A DNA stretch of 64,000 nt. Source: Bradyrhizobium diazoefficiens (GTDB lineage: Bacteria; Pseudomonadota; Alphaproteobacteria; Rhizobiales; Xanthobacteraceae). The translations under genes were made by a program, and so were the position numbers. Within the stretch, counting starts at the first letter, position 1, and each line of letters begins with the position of its first letter. The stretch spans positions 5,360,501 through 5,424,500 of the forward strand of contig NZ_CP067102.1 in NCBI RefSeq assembly GCF_016616885.1. The letters run 5' to 3'. The notes beneath the pieces are model-generated. The model saw only the letters and a list, made by a program, of their open reading frames with translations, made no database searches and had not been told where the DNA came from. This document shows positions 8,096 to 17,286 of the stretch, one piece after another.

Positions 8096-9394
8096 CTACA
8101 CAATTCCCGCCGACGTCCCGGCGATGGCGGGACGCTCCTTGGTCTTTTGCGCCCGATAGCCGGATGCACGATAGGCCGCGATCGGCGCGATCGCTCCGCC
8201 GGCGCGGAGGCGGGCCATGGCCAGCAGCGATGAGACGTCGGTCGTGAAGGCACGTTTCAATTCGAGATGGGCGCCGAGCGCATCATTCGCTTCTTGCGCG
8301 GTCTCGAGGGCCACGCGATCGACGATCAGGGCCTGCGCATAGGCGCGCTGCAACTCGATCGCCGACTGCATCAAACTCTCGATTGGATCGGTCACATTAT
8401 GCGACTGGTCAATCATATAAGCGGGCGCAAAACCTTCCGCCTTGCGTCGCTCGGCGTCGATCAGCTCGTTGAAGACGAGAAACAGCCGGAACGGCTCGAC
8501 CGAGCCGGCGTCGAGGTCATCATCACCATATTTCGAATCATTGAAATGGAAGCCCGCGAGCTTTCCGAAGCGAACGAGCCGGGCGACGATCTGCTCGATA
8601 TTCACGTTCGGCGCATGGTGGCCGAGGTCGACGAGGCAATGCGCCTTGGGCCCGAGCTCCTGCGCGACGGCGAAACTCGTGCCCCAATCCGAGATCACGG
8701 TCGAGTAGAACGCCGGCTCGTAGAGCTTGTGCTCGAGGAACACCCGCCAGTCGGCAGGCAGTGCCGCGACGATCTCGCGCATCGCGTCGACATAGCGATC
8801 GAGCGCCTTGCTCAGATTCGATTGGCCGGCAAAGTTCGAGCCGTCCGCGATCCAGACGGTCAACGCTTTCGAGCCGAGCTTGCGGCCGATCTCGATGCAC
8901 TCGATATTGTGCGCGACCGCCTGAGCGCGCACGCGCGCATCGGTATGCGACAGCGAACCGAACTTGTATGAAAGCTCCTGCGCCGGCTGATCCTGGAACG
9001 TGTTGGAATTGACCGCGTCGAAGGCCAGGCCGCGCGTCGCGGCCTGCTCGCGCAAGGCGGCATAGTCATCGACCTTGTCCCAGGGAATGTGCGGCGAGAT
9101 CGTCGGGGTTGCCCGCGCCAAGCGCTGGATCACGGCGCAATCGTCGATCTTCTCGAAGACATTGCGCGGCTCACCCGGCCCCGGGAAGCGGGCAAATCGC
9201 GTGCCTCCTGTGCCGACGCCCCAAGTCGGAATGGCGACGCCGAAGGCCATGACCTTCTGCACCAGGGCTTCCGCGCCGATGCCGTGCCGCGCCAGCGCGC
9301 GCGTCAGGGCATCGTAATCTTCAGTGGTCGCTTCTTCGAGCTGCGCGTTGTGGTCGGCGATGAAATCCGGGCTGATCGAGAACGGCGTGCTCAT
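8096..9394 (-). CDS. rhaI: L-rhamnose isomerase, rhizobial RhaI type
   Basis: Xylose-isomerase-like TIM-barrel enzyme of 432 aa converting L-rhamnose to L-rhamnulose. Characteristic stretches are AIPTWGVGTGGTRFARFPG near residue 55, the metal-site segments VFLEHKLYEPAFYST and CLVDLGHHAPNVNIEQI, and GFHFNDSKYGDDDLDAG. This matches the RhaI form of alphaproteobacteria and Pseudomonas stutzeri, not E. coli RhaA. The start overlaps the stop of rhaD by four bases (ATGA), so the two are one operon transcribed away from rhaR. Confidence 0.92.
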   Translation of the reverse strand: MSTPFSISPDFIADHNAQLEEATTEDYDALTRALARHGIGAEALVQKVMAFGVAIPTWGVGTGGTRFARFPGPGEPRNVFEKIDDCAVIQRLARATPTISPHIPWDKVDDYAALREQAATRGLAFDAVNSNTFQDQPAQELSYKFGSLSHTDARVRAQAVAHNIECIEIGRKLGSKALTVWIADGSNFAGQSNLSKALDRYVDAMREIVAALPADWRVFLEHKLYEPAFYSTVISDWGTSFAVAQELGPKAHCLVDLGHHAPNVNIEQIVARLVRFGKLAGFHFNDSKYGDDDLDAGSVEPFRLFLVFNELIDAERRKAEGFAPAYMIDQSHNVTDPIESLMQSAIELQRAYAQALIVDRVALETAQEANDALGAHLELKRAFTTDVSSLLAMARLRAGGAIAPIAAYRASGYRAQKTKERPAIAGTSAGIV

Positions 9395-11487
9395 CGCGTG
9401 AAGGCCTGGGCGTTACCGGCGTCGATATTGAGGATGTTGCCGGTCGATTTGGCCGAAAGATCGGACGCGAAGAAGTAGACACCCTCGGCGATATCTTCGG
9501 GGAACACCGATAATTTGAGCAGCGAGCGCTGGCGGTAGACTTCCTCGAGCTGGTCTTCCGCAACCTTGTTGGACGCCGCCCGCTGCTGCCGCCACTCGCC
9601 TTCCCAGATCTTCGAACCGCGCAGCACCGCGTCGGGATTGACCGTGTTGACGCGGATGCCATGCGCCGCGCCTTCCAACGCCAGGCAGCGGGCCAGATGG
9701 ATCTCCGACGCCTTGGCGGCGCAATAGGCCGAAGCGCCGGCCGAAGCGGCAAGACCGTTCTTCGAGGCAACGAAGATGATGGCGCCGCCGACGTTTTGAC
9801 GCTGCATCAGCCGGAATGCCTCGCGCGAGACAAGGAAATAGCCTGTAGCGAGAATATCCATGTTCTTCTGCCAGAGCCCAATACTCGTGTCTTCGACAGG
9901 CGAAGCCGAGGCGATCCCGGCATTCGAGACGACGATGTCGACGCCGCCAAAGGCGCGCGCAGCCTCCTCGAACGAAGCGACCACCGCCCCCTCATCGGTC
10001 ACATCAAGCTTCACGCCGATCGCCGCGTCGCGGCCATGGCGTTTCGTGATCGCCGCAACGCGCTCGTTCAGCGACGTCTCGTCGATATCGGCAATGACGA
10101 GGCAAGCGCCTTCACCGAGCAGCCGCTGCGCGGTCGCCCCGCCAATGCCGCCGGCACCGCCGGTCACATAGGCGATCCGCCCGGCGAGCGATTTCGGCTT
10201 GGGCATGCGCTGGAGCTTGGCTTCTTCCAGCAGCCAGTATTCGATATTGAAGGCCTCTTGCTCGGCAAGGCCGACATAGCCGCTGACGCCCGAGGCGCCA
10301 CGCATGACGTTGATCGCGTTGACATAGAATTCGGCCGCAACGCGCGCCGTTGCCTTGTCCTTGGCAAACGTGAACATGCCGATTCCCGGAACGAGATACA
10401 CGACCGCATTGCGATCGCGCATGGCCGGCGAGTCCGGGTGTTTGCAGCGCTCATAGTAGGCGGCGTAATCGCGTCGGTAAGCGGCGAGACCGCCGTCGAG
10501 GTCGGCGATCACCTCGTCGAGATTGTCCCGCACGGGGTCGTAGGGCAACAGCAATGGCCGGATCTTGGTGCGAAGAAAGTGATCCGGACAGGAGGTGCCG
10601 AGCGGCGCGAGCTTCGTCAGCGCACTGGAATTGACGAACTCCAGCACTTCCGGGGCGTCAGTGAAATGGCCGATCTTGCGCTCGTCGGTGGAGATCTTGC
10701 CGCGGATCAGCGGCATCAGCCTGGCCGCGATCGCCCGTCTCTTTTCCGGCGAGGCTGTTTCGACCTTGGCGCCGCCGAAGGCCGGCTTCTGCTCATGCGC
10801 CGCAAGCCAATCGGCAGCCTGCTGGATCACGCGCAAAGTCATCTCGTAGCAAGCTTTCGACGTGTCGGCCCAGGTGAAAAGCCCGTGGCCGCCGAGGACC
10901 ACGCCGACATAGTCGGGATGACGCGCGGCCATCTCCCCGAGTTTCAGGCCGAGATCGAAACCCGGCCGTTGCCACGGCAAGAACCCGAGCCTGCCGCCGA
11001 AAACCTCGCGGGTCAGACGCTCGGCGTCGACTGAGGCGGCAATGGCGATGACCGCGTCGGCATGGACATGATCCACATGCCGGTGCGGCACGAAGGCGTG
11101 CAAGGGCGTGTCGATCGAAGTTGCGCGCGGATTGAGATCGAAGGTGCAGTGATTGAACAAGGCGACCATCTCGTCCTCATTGGCGAGGCCGCGATAGAGG
11201 CCTTTCAGGCTCTCGAGCTTGTCGAGATACAGCGTCGAAAAGCCGTCGCGCTTCATCGAGCCGAGGTCGCCGCCTGACCCCTTGACCCAGAGCACGCGTA
11301 CGTACTCGCGCGTCAGCGGATCCTTCATCTCGATCTTGGCTGAGGTGTTGCCGCCGCCGAAATTGGTAATGCGCAGATCGGCCCCGAGCAGGTTCGAGCG
11401 GTACAGCAATTGACCTGCTTCATCGAGCCCGGCGGCAAGCGCGTCGTCCCATAGGTTTGGCAGGGGCGTGGCCGCGACCTCGCTCAT
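9391..11487 (-). CDS. rhaD: Bifunctional rhamnulose-1-P aldolase / short-chain dehydrogenase
   Basis: Fusion of 698 aa. Residues 1 to about 400 are a class II aldolase/adducin domain (RITNFGGGNTSAKI; zinc-site histidines in HAFVPHRHVDHVHAD). Residues about 435-698 are a short-chain dehydrogenase with the Rossmann motif YVTGGAGGIGGATAQRL and the active site SASAGASAYCAAK (Ser, Tyr-x3-Lys). The protein should split rhamnulose-1-P into DHAP and L-lactaldehyde and oxidise or reduce the lactaldehyde. The chosen ATG 11487 has AGGGAGA seven bases upstream; the frame is open 17 codons further but without a ribosome site. This fused form is known in rhizobial rhamnose loci. Confidence 0.92.
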   Translation of the reverse strand: MSEVAATPLPNLWDDALAAGLDEAGQLLYRSNLLGADLRITNFGGGNTSAKIEMKDPLTREYVRVLWVKGSGGDLGSMKRDGFSTLYLDKLESLKGLYRGLANEDEMVALFNHCTFDLNPRATSIDTPLHAFVPHRHVDHVHADAVIAIAASVDAERLTREVFGGRLGFLPWQRPGFDLGLKLGEMAARHPDYVGVVLGGHGLFTWADTSKACYEMTLRVIQQAADWLAAHEQKPAFGGAKVETASPEKRRAIAARLMPLIRGKISTDERKIGHFTDAPEVLEFVNSSALTKLAPLGTSCPDHFLRTKIRPLLLPYDPVRDNLDEVIADLDGGLAAYRRDYAAYYERCKHPDSPAMRDRNAVVYLVPGIGMFTFAKDKATARVAAEFYVNAINVMRGASGVSGYVGLAEQEAFNIEYWLLEEAKLQRMPKPKSLAGRIAYVTGGAGGIGGATAQRLLGEGACLVIADIDETSLNERVAAITKRHGRDAAIGVKLDVTDEGAVVASFEEAARAFGGVDIVVSNAGIASASPVEDTSIGLWQKNMDILATGYFLVSREAFRLMQRQNVGGAIIFVASKNGLAASAGASAYCAAKASEIHLARCLALEGAAHGIRVNTVNPDAVLRGSKIWEGEWRQQRAASNKVAEDQLEEVYRQRSLLKLSVFPEDIAEGVYFFASDLSAKSTGNILNIDAGNAQAFTR

Positions 11488-11671
11488 TGGGCATTCTCCC
11501 TGTTCTTGATCTCTTGGCAGCTTAGGCCACCGATTCAATCAAGGTCAATCACCGACACTCAACACCGCGACGCGATATGATTGATGCAGCGCGATATTGA
11601 GCGAATTTGGCGGTTTGCAGTTGACCGCTCGTCGAGAGCGTGAGCTATTTACAGACAAAAGGGAGGGCGAC
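11488..11671. promoter_or_regulatory. Divergent promoter/operator region between rhaD and rhaR
   Basis: A 184-base gap separates the rhaDI operon from the rhaR-T-P-Q-S-K operon. It contains the direct repeat TCAATCAAGGTCAATCA near 11534-11550 and GCGATAT repeats near 11571 and 11591. DeoR-type repressors commonly bind short direct repeats, so this is the expected RhaR target. Hexamers were not assigned with confidence. Confidence 0.4.
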
Positions 11672-12484
11672 GTGCACGAGCGGGAACGCTGGCAGGTCAT
11701 CAAGGCACTCTTGCGGGAGCGGTCGCTGGTGCGCATCGCCGATGCTTGTCGCGCGACCGGCGTCTCCGAAGCCTCGATACGACGCGATTTCGCCAGGCTC
11801 GCCGCGCAAGGACTCGCGATCAGGGTGCATGGCGGACTCGAAGCCCTGCCCGACACCGTCAACGCACCGGGCGACGTCGTCTCGCTTGCCACCCGCTCCT
11901 TCGACGTCAGCCAGACGCTCAATAGAAATGCCAAGCGCGCCATTGCGAAAGCGGCGGTCGCCCTCTGCACCGATGGCGAGACGATCATCATCAACGGCGG
12001 CACGACCACCTATCAGATGGGCGAATACCTGCGCGAGCGCCGTCTGAAGGTATTGACCAATTCCTATCTGCTCGCCGACGCGCTGATCCACACGTCGAAA
12101 TGCCGCGTCGCCTTGCCGGGTGGCGAGGTCTATCGCGAGCAGAGCATGATCGTCTCCCCGTTTGAAGAGGATGCGATCCAGCACTATTCGGCGACGCGGA
12201 TGTTCATGAGTGCGATCTCGATCGGACCGCTCGGCGTGATCGAGGGCGATCCCCTGCTTGCCCGCGCCGAATCCAAACTGCTGAAGCGTGCCGACAAGCT
12301 GATCGTGCTGGCCGATTCTTCGAAATTCGTCTCGCGCGGCAGCCTTGTCGTCTGCCCGCTCTCGCGCATCGATACGCTGATCACCGATTCCGATGCGCCG
12401 AGCGACGCACTCGACATGCTACGCGGGCACGGTGTCCGCGTCGTTGTCGTGGATGCAGGCGCTCAAACCAATGCGGCGGCGTGA
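11672..12484 (+). CDS. rhaR: DeoR-family transcriptional repressor of rhamnose genes
   Basis: Predicted regulator of 270 aa. The N-terminal helix-turn-helix reads IADACRATGVSEASIRRDFARLAAQG (residues about 20-45), followed by RVHGG, the usual end of the DeoR winged helix. The sensor half contains IIINGGTTTYQMGEYL and KLIVLADSSKF, which form the sugar-phosphate pocket in this family. The start is GTG 11672, five bases after GGGAGGG; the open frame extends 25 codons upstream but lacks a ribosome site. It is divergent from rhaDI and heads the transporter operon. By analogy with Rhizobium leguminosarum the effector should be a rhamnose metabolite. Confidence 0.85.
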   Translation: MHERERWQVIKALLRERSLVRIADACRATGVSEASIRRDFARLAAQGLAIRVHGGLEALPDTVNAPGDVVSLATRSFDVSQTLNRNAKRAIAKAAVALCTDGETIIINGGTTTYQMGEYLRERRLKVLTNSYLLADALIHTSKCRVALPGGEVYREQSMIVSPFEEDAIQHYSATRMFMSAISIGPLGVIEGDPLLARAESKLLKRADKLIVLADSSKFVSRGSLVVCPLSRIDTLITDSDAPSDALDMLRGHGVRVVVVDAGAQTNAAA

Positions 12485-12486
12485 CC

Positions 12487-14028
12487 ATGACAACCGACCC
12501 GCACAGTGAAACCCCTGCGGCGCCGCTTCTATCGGTGCGCGCGATCGAGAAGTCCTTCCCAGGCGTGCGGGCGCTGTCCGGCGTCTCGTTCGACGCAGCC
12601 AGGGGCGAAGTCCACGCCTTGCTCGGCGAGAACGGCGCCGGCAAGTCGACGCTGATCAAGATCGTGTCCGGCGTGTTCCAGCCAGACCGCGGCGACGTGC
12701 TCGTGGACGGCAGGCAGGTCGACCTCGCGCGGCCGGACGATGCAAGGCGCGCCGGCATCGCTACGATCTATCAAGAGCTGCTGTTGTTTCCGGAGCTCGC
12801 TGTCGCAGAGAATATTTTCATGGGCCATGCGCCGCGCGCCGGCCTCGGTCGGATCGACTGGCGGGCGATGCACGAGAAGACGAATGCGCTGCTCGCTTCG
12901 CTCGAGATTCACGACCTGCAGGCCGACCGAATCGTCGGTTCCCTCAGCGTCGGCAACCGCCAGCGCGTCGAAATCCTGCGTGCGTTATCACAGGACGCGC
13001 GCATCCTGATCATGGACGAGCCGACCGCGGCCCTGACCGAGTACGACGTGACGCGCCTGTTCGACATCGTGCGCAAGCTGAAAACCCGCGGCGTCGCCGT
13101 AATCTATATCAGCCATCGGCTCGACGAGATTTTCGCGATTGCCGATCGCGTCACCGTGCTGCGCGATGGCACGCACGTCGCGACCAAGCGCGTCGCCGAG
13201 ACGGACGCGGCCGAGCTCGTGCAATTGATGGTCGGCCGCAGGATCGAGAGTCTGTTCCCGAAGATCACGGTTCCGATCGGCAAGCCGGTGCTGGAGGTGA
13301 AGGACCTCGAGCGACGGCCGCTGACGAGGAGCATCTCGCTCACGGTGCGCGCCGGCGAGATCGTCGGCCTTGCCGGTCTCGTCGGCTCGGGTCGCAGCGA
13401 GCTGGCGCAAACTATTTTCGGCGTCACTCCGGCCGATAACGGCGAAATCCGGATCGCCGGACAGAAGGTCGACATCCGCTCGCCGGCACAGGCACGGTCT
13501 TTGGGCGTCGCCTATGTTCCCGAGGACCGCGGCACGCAGGGCCTGGTGCGGCCGATGACGGTGCGCGAGAACTTCAGCCTCGCCGCGCTTGGCAAGGTCG
13601 CATTCGGCGGCTTCATCGATCGCGGTGCCGAGCGCAAGCTTGCCGGCGACGGCATCAAGCGCTTTGCGGTCAAGACGAGCTCGCTCGAGCAGATCGCGGG
13701 CAAGCTTTCCGGCGGCAATCAGCAGAAGATCGTGCTCGGCAAATGGCTCGCCAACGGGCCGAAGCTATTGATCCTCGACGAACCGACGCGCGGCATCGAC
13801 GTGGGCGCCAAGGCGGAGATCCATCGGCTGATGGGCGAACTTGCGGCCCAAGGGCTCGCCATCCTGATGATTTCGAGCGAGCTGCCAGAGGTGCTCGGCA
13901 TGAGCGACCGCGTGCTCGTGATGCGCGAAGGCCGTATCGTTGCTGAATTCTCGCGCCAAGAAGCTACCCAGGAGTCGATCGGCGCAGCAATGATGGGTAG
14001 CCATGAAAACGCGGAGAAAGCGGCATGA
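12487..14028 (+). CDS. rhaT: Rhamnose ABC transporter ATPase (two ABC domains)
   Basis: CUT2-type ATPase of 513 aa with two nucleotide-binding halves. The first has Walker [15 protein letters not shown], a degenerate signature [15 protein letters not shown] and Walker [13 protein letters not shown]. The second has the non-canonical Walker [13 protein letters not shown], signature [15 protein letters not shown] and Walker [16 protein letters not shown] weak second Walker A is normal for RbsA-like proteins. The gene begins two bases after rhaR and overlaps the permease gene by four bases. The rhamnose assignment comes from its position in the rha operon. Confidence 0.9.
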   Translation: MTTDPHSETPAAPLLSVRAIEKSFPGVRALSGVSFDAARGEVHALLGENGAGKSTLIKIVSGVFQPDRGDVLVDGRQVDLARPDDARRAGIATIYQELLLFPELAVAENIFMGHAPRAGLGRIDWRAMHEKTNALLASLEIHDLQADRIVGSLSVGNRQRVEILRALSQDARILIMDEPTAALTEYDVTRLFDIVRKLKTRGVAVIYISHRLDEIFAIADRVTVLRDGTHVATKRVAETDAAELVQLMVGRRIESLFPKITVPIGKPVLEVKDLERRPLTRSISLTVRAGEIVGLAGLVGSGRSELAQTIFGVTPADNGEIRIAGQKVDIRSPAQARSLGVAYVPEDRGTQGLVRPMTVRENFSLAALGKVAFGGFIDRGAERKLAGDGIKRFAVKTSSLEQIAGKLSGGNQQKIVLGKWLANGPKLLILDEPTRGIDVGAKAEIHRLMGELAAQGLAILMISSELPEVLGMSDRVLVMREGRIVAEFSRQEATQESIGAAMMGSHENAEKAA

Positions 14029-15011
14029 CGGCAGTGACCTTAACCGGCGCCGAGGCCGATCCGCGGCGGTGGCTGAAGGCGCTTGCCTCGCAGGAGGCCC
14101 TGCTCGCGATCGCGGTGATCGGCCTCGCCATTGCCGTCGGCCTTTACAATCCGCGCTTTCTGGCGGCACGCAATCTTTCCGACGTTCTGCTCGGCAACGC
14201 CTATATCGCAGTCGCGGCTGTCGGCATGTCGATGGTGATCGTGTCCGGCAACATCGATATTTCCGTTGGCGCGCTGATCGGCGTCCTGGCGACGATCAGC
14301 GGCACCCTGGCGGTGAACGGCGCGCCGATTGTGGTCGCCTGGCTGGCGGCGCTCGTTGCCGGCGTCGTCGTGATGGCCTTGCAGGGCGTCATCATCGCCT
14401 ATCTCCGCATTCCGGCGATCGTGGTTACGCTCGGCATGTTGTCGATCCTCAAGGGCGGCCTGATCAGCGTCACGGGAGGCAAATGGATCACCGACCTGCC
14501 CGACAGTTTCCATCTCGCCGACATCGAACTCTTCGGTGTGCTGCCGTTTCCGGTTTTTCTCATGATCCTGGTGACGATCCTCGCAGCGTTGTGGATGCGC
14601 TATTCGGCCTCGGGTCGCGCTATCTACGCCGTCGGCGGCAACGCCGAAGCGGCGCGGCTCTGCGGCATGTCGCAGCCGCGCACGATCGTAATGGTCTTCG
14701 CGCTGCACGGCCTGTTCGCCGGGGCAGCCGCCCTGCTCTACGCGACGCAGCTCCGCGTCATCCAGTCGACCGTGCCGCCCAATCTCGAGCTGACGATCAT
14801 CACCGCGTCGGTCGTTGGAGGAGTCAGCATTCTTGGGGGTGTCGGCACAGTGGTCGGCTCGACTCTTGCCGCCGTACTGATCGCCGAGATCGCCAGTGCG
14901 CTGGTCTTCATCGACATCTCGCCCTACTGGATCCGCGCGGTCCAGGGCGTGCTCATCCTCGTGACCGTGATCGCCGACATTCTGCGGCGCCGGCGCATGG
15001 CCGGAGCATGA
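14025..15011 (+). CDS. rhaP: Rhamnose ABC transporter permease 1
   Basis: RbsC-like membrane protein of 328 aa with about eight to ten hydrophobic segments. The family motif [19 protein letters not shown] lies near residues 65-85, and [11 protein letters not shown] marks the conserved cytoplasmic loop. The C-terminal half carries [18 protein letters not shown]. Its ATG overlaps the end of rhaT (ATGA) and its stop overlaps the start of rhaQ, as expected for stoichiometric subunits. Likely pairs with RhaQ as a heterodimer. Confidence 0.9.
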   Translation: MTAVTLTGAEADPRRWLKALASQEALLAIAVIGLAIAVGLYNPRFLAARNLSDVLLGNAYIAVAAVGMSMVIVSGNIDISVGALIGVLATISGTLAVNGAPIVVAWLAALVAGVVVMALQGVIIAYLRIPAIVVTLGMLSILKGGLISVTGGKWITDLPDSFHLADIELFGVLPFPVFLMILVTILAALWMRYSASGRAIYAVGGNAEAARLCGMSQPRTIVMVFALHGLFAGAAALLYATQLRVIQSTVPPNLELTIITASVVGGVSILGGVGTVVGSTLAAVLIAEIASALVFIDISPYWIRAVQGVLILVTVIADILRRRRMAGA

Positions 15012-16000
15012 GCGCCATGAGCGAAATCCCTCTTCCCCAGGCCGCCAAGCGCGTCGTGCCCTGGTGGCTGCTGCGTCACGAGACCATGCTCGCAGCGATC
15101 CTTCTCGTTGCGTTGATCGTACTTGGCGCCTTGAATAATCGGTTCCTCACGCTCGACAATCTGCTCAATCAAGGCAGGCTGACGACCGAGGTCGGGCTCA
15201 TCGCGCTGCCGATGACCTTCATCATCATTACCGGCGGCATCGATCTCTCGGTCGGCTCGATCGTCGGGCTCTGCGCGATCCTGCTCGGCTATTCCTGGAA
15301 GAATCTCGGCTTTCCCCTGCCGCTGGCGATTGGCTTCTCGTTGCTCGTCGGTGCCGCGGCGGGCTTTTTCAACGGGATCGTCATCACCAGGGTGAAAGTG
15401 CCACCGCTGATCATGACGATCGCGACGCTCGCGCTCTACCGCGGGCTCGCCGAGGGGATCAGCCAGGCGCGTTCGGTGCGCGGCTATCCGGAATGGTTCT
15501 ACTTCATCGGACAGGAAAACCTCTTCGGCGGGCCGGCGCAGCTCTGGCTCTTCCTGATCGCGATCGTGGTCTCGGCAATCGTTCTCGACCGCACCATTTT
15601 CGGTCGGACGCTCTATGCGATCGGCAACAACGAGACCGCCGCGCGCTTTTCCAGCTTGCCGGTCGATCGCGTGAAACTGATCATCTACACGCTATCGGGC
15701 TTGATGGCCGGCCTTTCTGCTTGTGTTCTCGTCTCGCGCGTGACCACGACCCGCTCGGACATGGGAATCGGCTACGAGCTCGACGTGATCGCGGCGGTGG
15801 TGCTCGGCGGCACCAGCATATTCGGTGGCGTCGGCACGATCTGGGGCACAGTGATCGGCCTGGCGATGATCCAGCTCCTGAAGAACGGGCTGGCCCTGAC
15901 CGGCGTCAAGGGCGACGCGACGATCGTGGTCATCGGCGCGGTGCTCATCCTTTCAACTCTTGTGGCGAGTTCTCTCCAGCGGCGCCGCGACGGCGTTTGA
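15008..16000 (+). CDS. rhaQ: Rhamnose ABC transporter permease 2
   Basis: Second RbsC-like permease, 330 aa from ATG 15008 (a second ATG at 15017 is possible). Motifs mirror RhaP: MTFIIITGGIDLSVGSIVGL, GNNETAARFSSLPVDR and AVVLGGTSIFGGVGTIWG. Ten or so hydrophobic helices are apparent. It overlaps the rhaP stop and is followed after 50 bases by the binding-protein gene. In R. leguminosarum the binding protein precedes the ATPase; here it follows the permeases, and no rhaU/rhaM mutarotase gene is present between them. Confidence 0.9.
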   Translation: MSAMSEIPLPQAAKRVVPWWLLRHETMLAAILLVALIVLGALNNRFLTLDNLLNQGRLTTEVGLIALPMTFIIITGGIDLSVGSIVGLCAILLGYSWKNLGFPLPLAIGFSLLVGAAAGFFNGIVITRVKVPPLIMTIATLALYRGLAEGISQARSVRGYPEWFYFIGQENLFGGPAQLWLFLIAIVVSAIVLDRTIFGRTLYAIGNNETAARFSSLPVDRVKLIIYTLSGLMAGLSACVLVSRVTTTRSDMGIGYELDVIAAVVLGGTSIFGGVGTIWGTVIGLAMIQLLKNGLALTGVKGDATIVVIGAVLILSTLVASSLQRRRDGV

Positions 16001-16050
16001 TGGAGTGTCTGACTGCGAATAAGCGGCTTTCAACATGGGAGGAAAACACA

Positions 16051-17166
16051 ATGAAACTCGGATTAGCTGCTGCATTCCTCAGCGCGACGCTGCTGGCCGG
16101 AACGGCCTCGGCTGCGGACAAGAGATGGGACGGCGCGGACGACCTGCCGGTCAATCCGCTTGCCTGTTCGGCTGGCGAGGCCAACGCCGCACCCGCGGCC
16201 AGGCCCTATGACGGCGGCCGGCCGACAAACGCGGCCGACAAGACCGGCAAACCGATCACGCTGGTCGACGTGCCGAAGCTGATCGGCATCGGTTATTTCA
16301 ACGCGACCACGAAAGGCATGCAGGACGCCGCCAAAGCGCTCGGCAATGTCACGGTGAAGACCGACGGCCCGACCGAGGCCAAGATCGACGAGCAGATCAA
16401 GTTCATCGACAATTACATTACCAGCGGCGTCGACGGCATTCTCTTCGCCGCCAACGATCCGGTGGCGATCGCGCCGGTGCTGAAGAAGGCGCTGTCGAAG
16501 GGCATCCATGTCGTTGGCTATGACGCCAATTCGACGCCGGATGCGCGCGAATGGTTCGTCAATCAGGCCGAGTTCAACGGCATCGCCAAGGCGATGATGG
16601 ACTCGATGGCCAAGGAGGCCGGCGAGGACAAGAGCTTTGCGATCGTCACGTCGACCTTCACGACGCCGAACCAGGCACGCTGGATCGCCGAAATGTGGGC
16701 GTATGCGCAGAAGTGCCATCCCAAGCTGAAATGGCTGGAAACGGTCGAGGCGCAGGAGGACAACAATCTGTCTTTCAACCAGGCGACGACGCTCATCAAC
16801 AAGCATGGCGACAAGCTGGCTGGCCTGTTCGGCATGACCTCGGTCGCGACGCCCGCTTCGGCGGAAGCCGTGACCAAGGCCAAGCTCTGCGGCAAGGTGG
16901 CGGTCGTCGGCCTCGCCACACCCAACGCGATGAAGCCGTATGTCAATGCGGACTGCGTCAAGTCGGTCGTGCTGTGGAATCCGGTCGATCTCGGCTATGC
17001 CGCGATCTACGTGATGCGTGCCGTGGTCGACGGCAAGCTGAAGCCTGGCGCGACGTCGGTGGAGGCCGGCAAGCTCGGCCAGCTGAACGTGGTCAATGGC
17101 AGCGAAGTACTGCTCGGGTCGCCCTTCATCTTCACGAAGCAGAACATCAAGGATTTCGATTTCTGA
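16051..17166 (+). CDS. rhaS: Rhamnose-binding periplasmic protein
   Basis: CUT2 substrate-binding protein of 371 aa, peripla_BP_4 type. Signal peptide at residues 1-23 (MKLGLAAAFLSATLLAGTASA, cut before ADKRW). GGGAGG at 16037-16042 precedes ATG 16051. The mature protein shows the usual pattern: IGIGYFNATTKGMQDAAKAL, then DNYITSGVDGILFAANDP, then VVGYDANSTPDAREWFVNQ. Two Cys residues near the mature N-terminus and middle are unremarkable. A strong stem-loop follows the stop, which may favour a shorter, abundant rhaS message. Confidence 0.9.
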   Translation: MKLGLAAAFLSATLLAGTASAADKRWDGADDLPVNPLACSAGEANAAPAARPYDGGRPTNAADKTGKPITLVDVPKLIGIGYFNATTKGMQDAAKALGNVTVKTDGPTEAKIDEQIKFIDNYITSGVDGILFAANDPVAIAPVLKKALSKGIHVVGYDANSTPDAREWFVNQAEFNGIAKAMMDSMAKEAGEDKSFAIVTSTFTTPNQARWIAEMWAYAQKCHPKLKWLETVEAQEDNNLSFNQATTLINKHGDKLAGLFGMTSVATPASAEAVTKAKLCGKVAVVGLATPNAMKPYVNADCVKSVVLWNPVDLGYAAIYVMRAVVDGKLKPGATSVEAGKLGQLNVVNGSEVLLGSPFIFTKQNIKDFDF

Positions 17167-17175
17167 TTTGAACCT

Positions 17176-17206
17176 GTCGCCCGGCTGCGGAGCGCGGCCG
17201 GGCGAC
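17176..17206 (+). terminator. Stem-loop after rhaS (attenuator or processing hairpin)
   Basis: Perfect 10-bp stem GTCGCCCGGC / GCCGGGCGAC with an 11-base loop, 10 bases after the rhaS stop. Only a weak T-rich tail follows (GCATTCTTG), so termination is probably partial. A second inverted repeat, CATGGCC / GGCCATG, lies at 17226-17249 before rhaK. Confidence 0.5.
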
Positions 17207-17286
17207 GCATTCTTGCCTTCGTGGTCATGGCCACGACAAGCCGGCCATGGCGCTCGTGACGTTGCCTGTTGAGATGTAGCTTGACG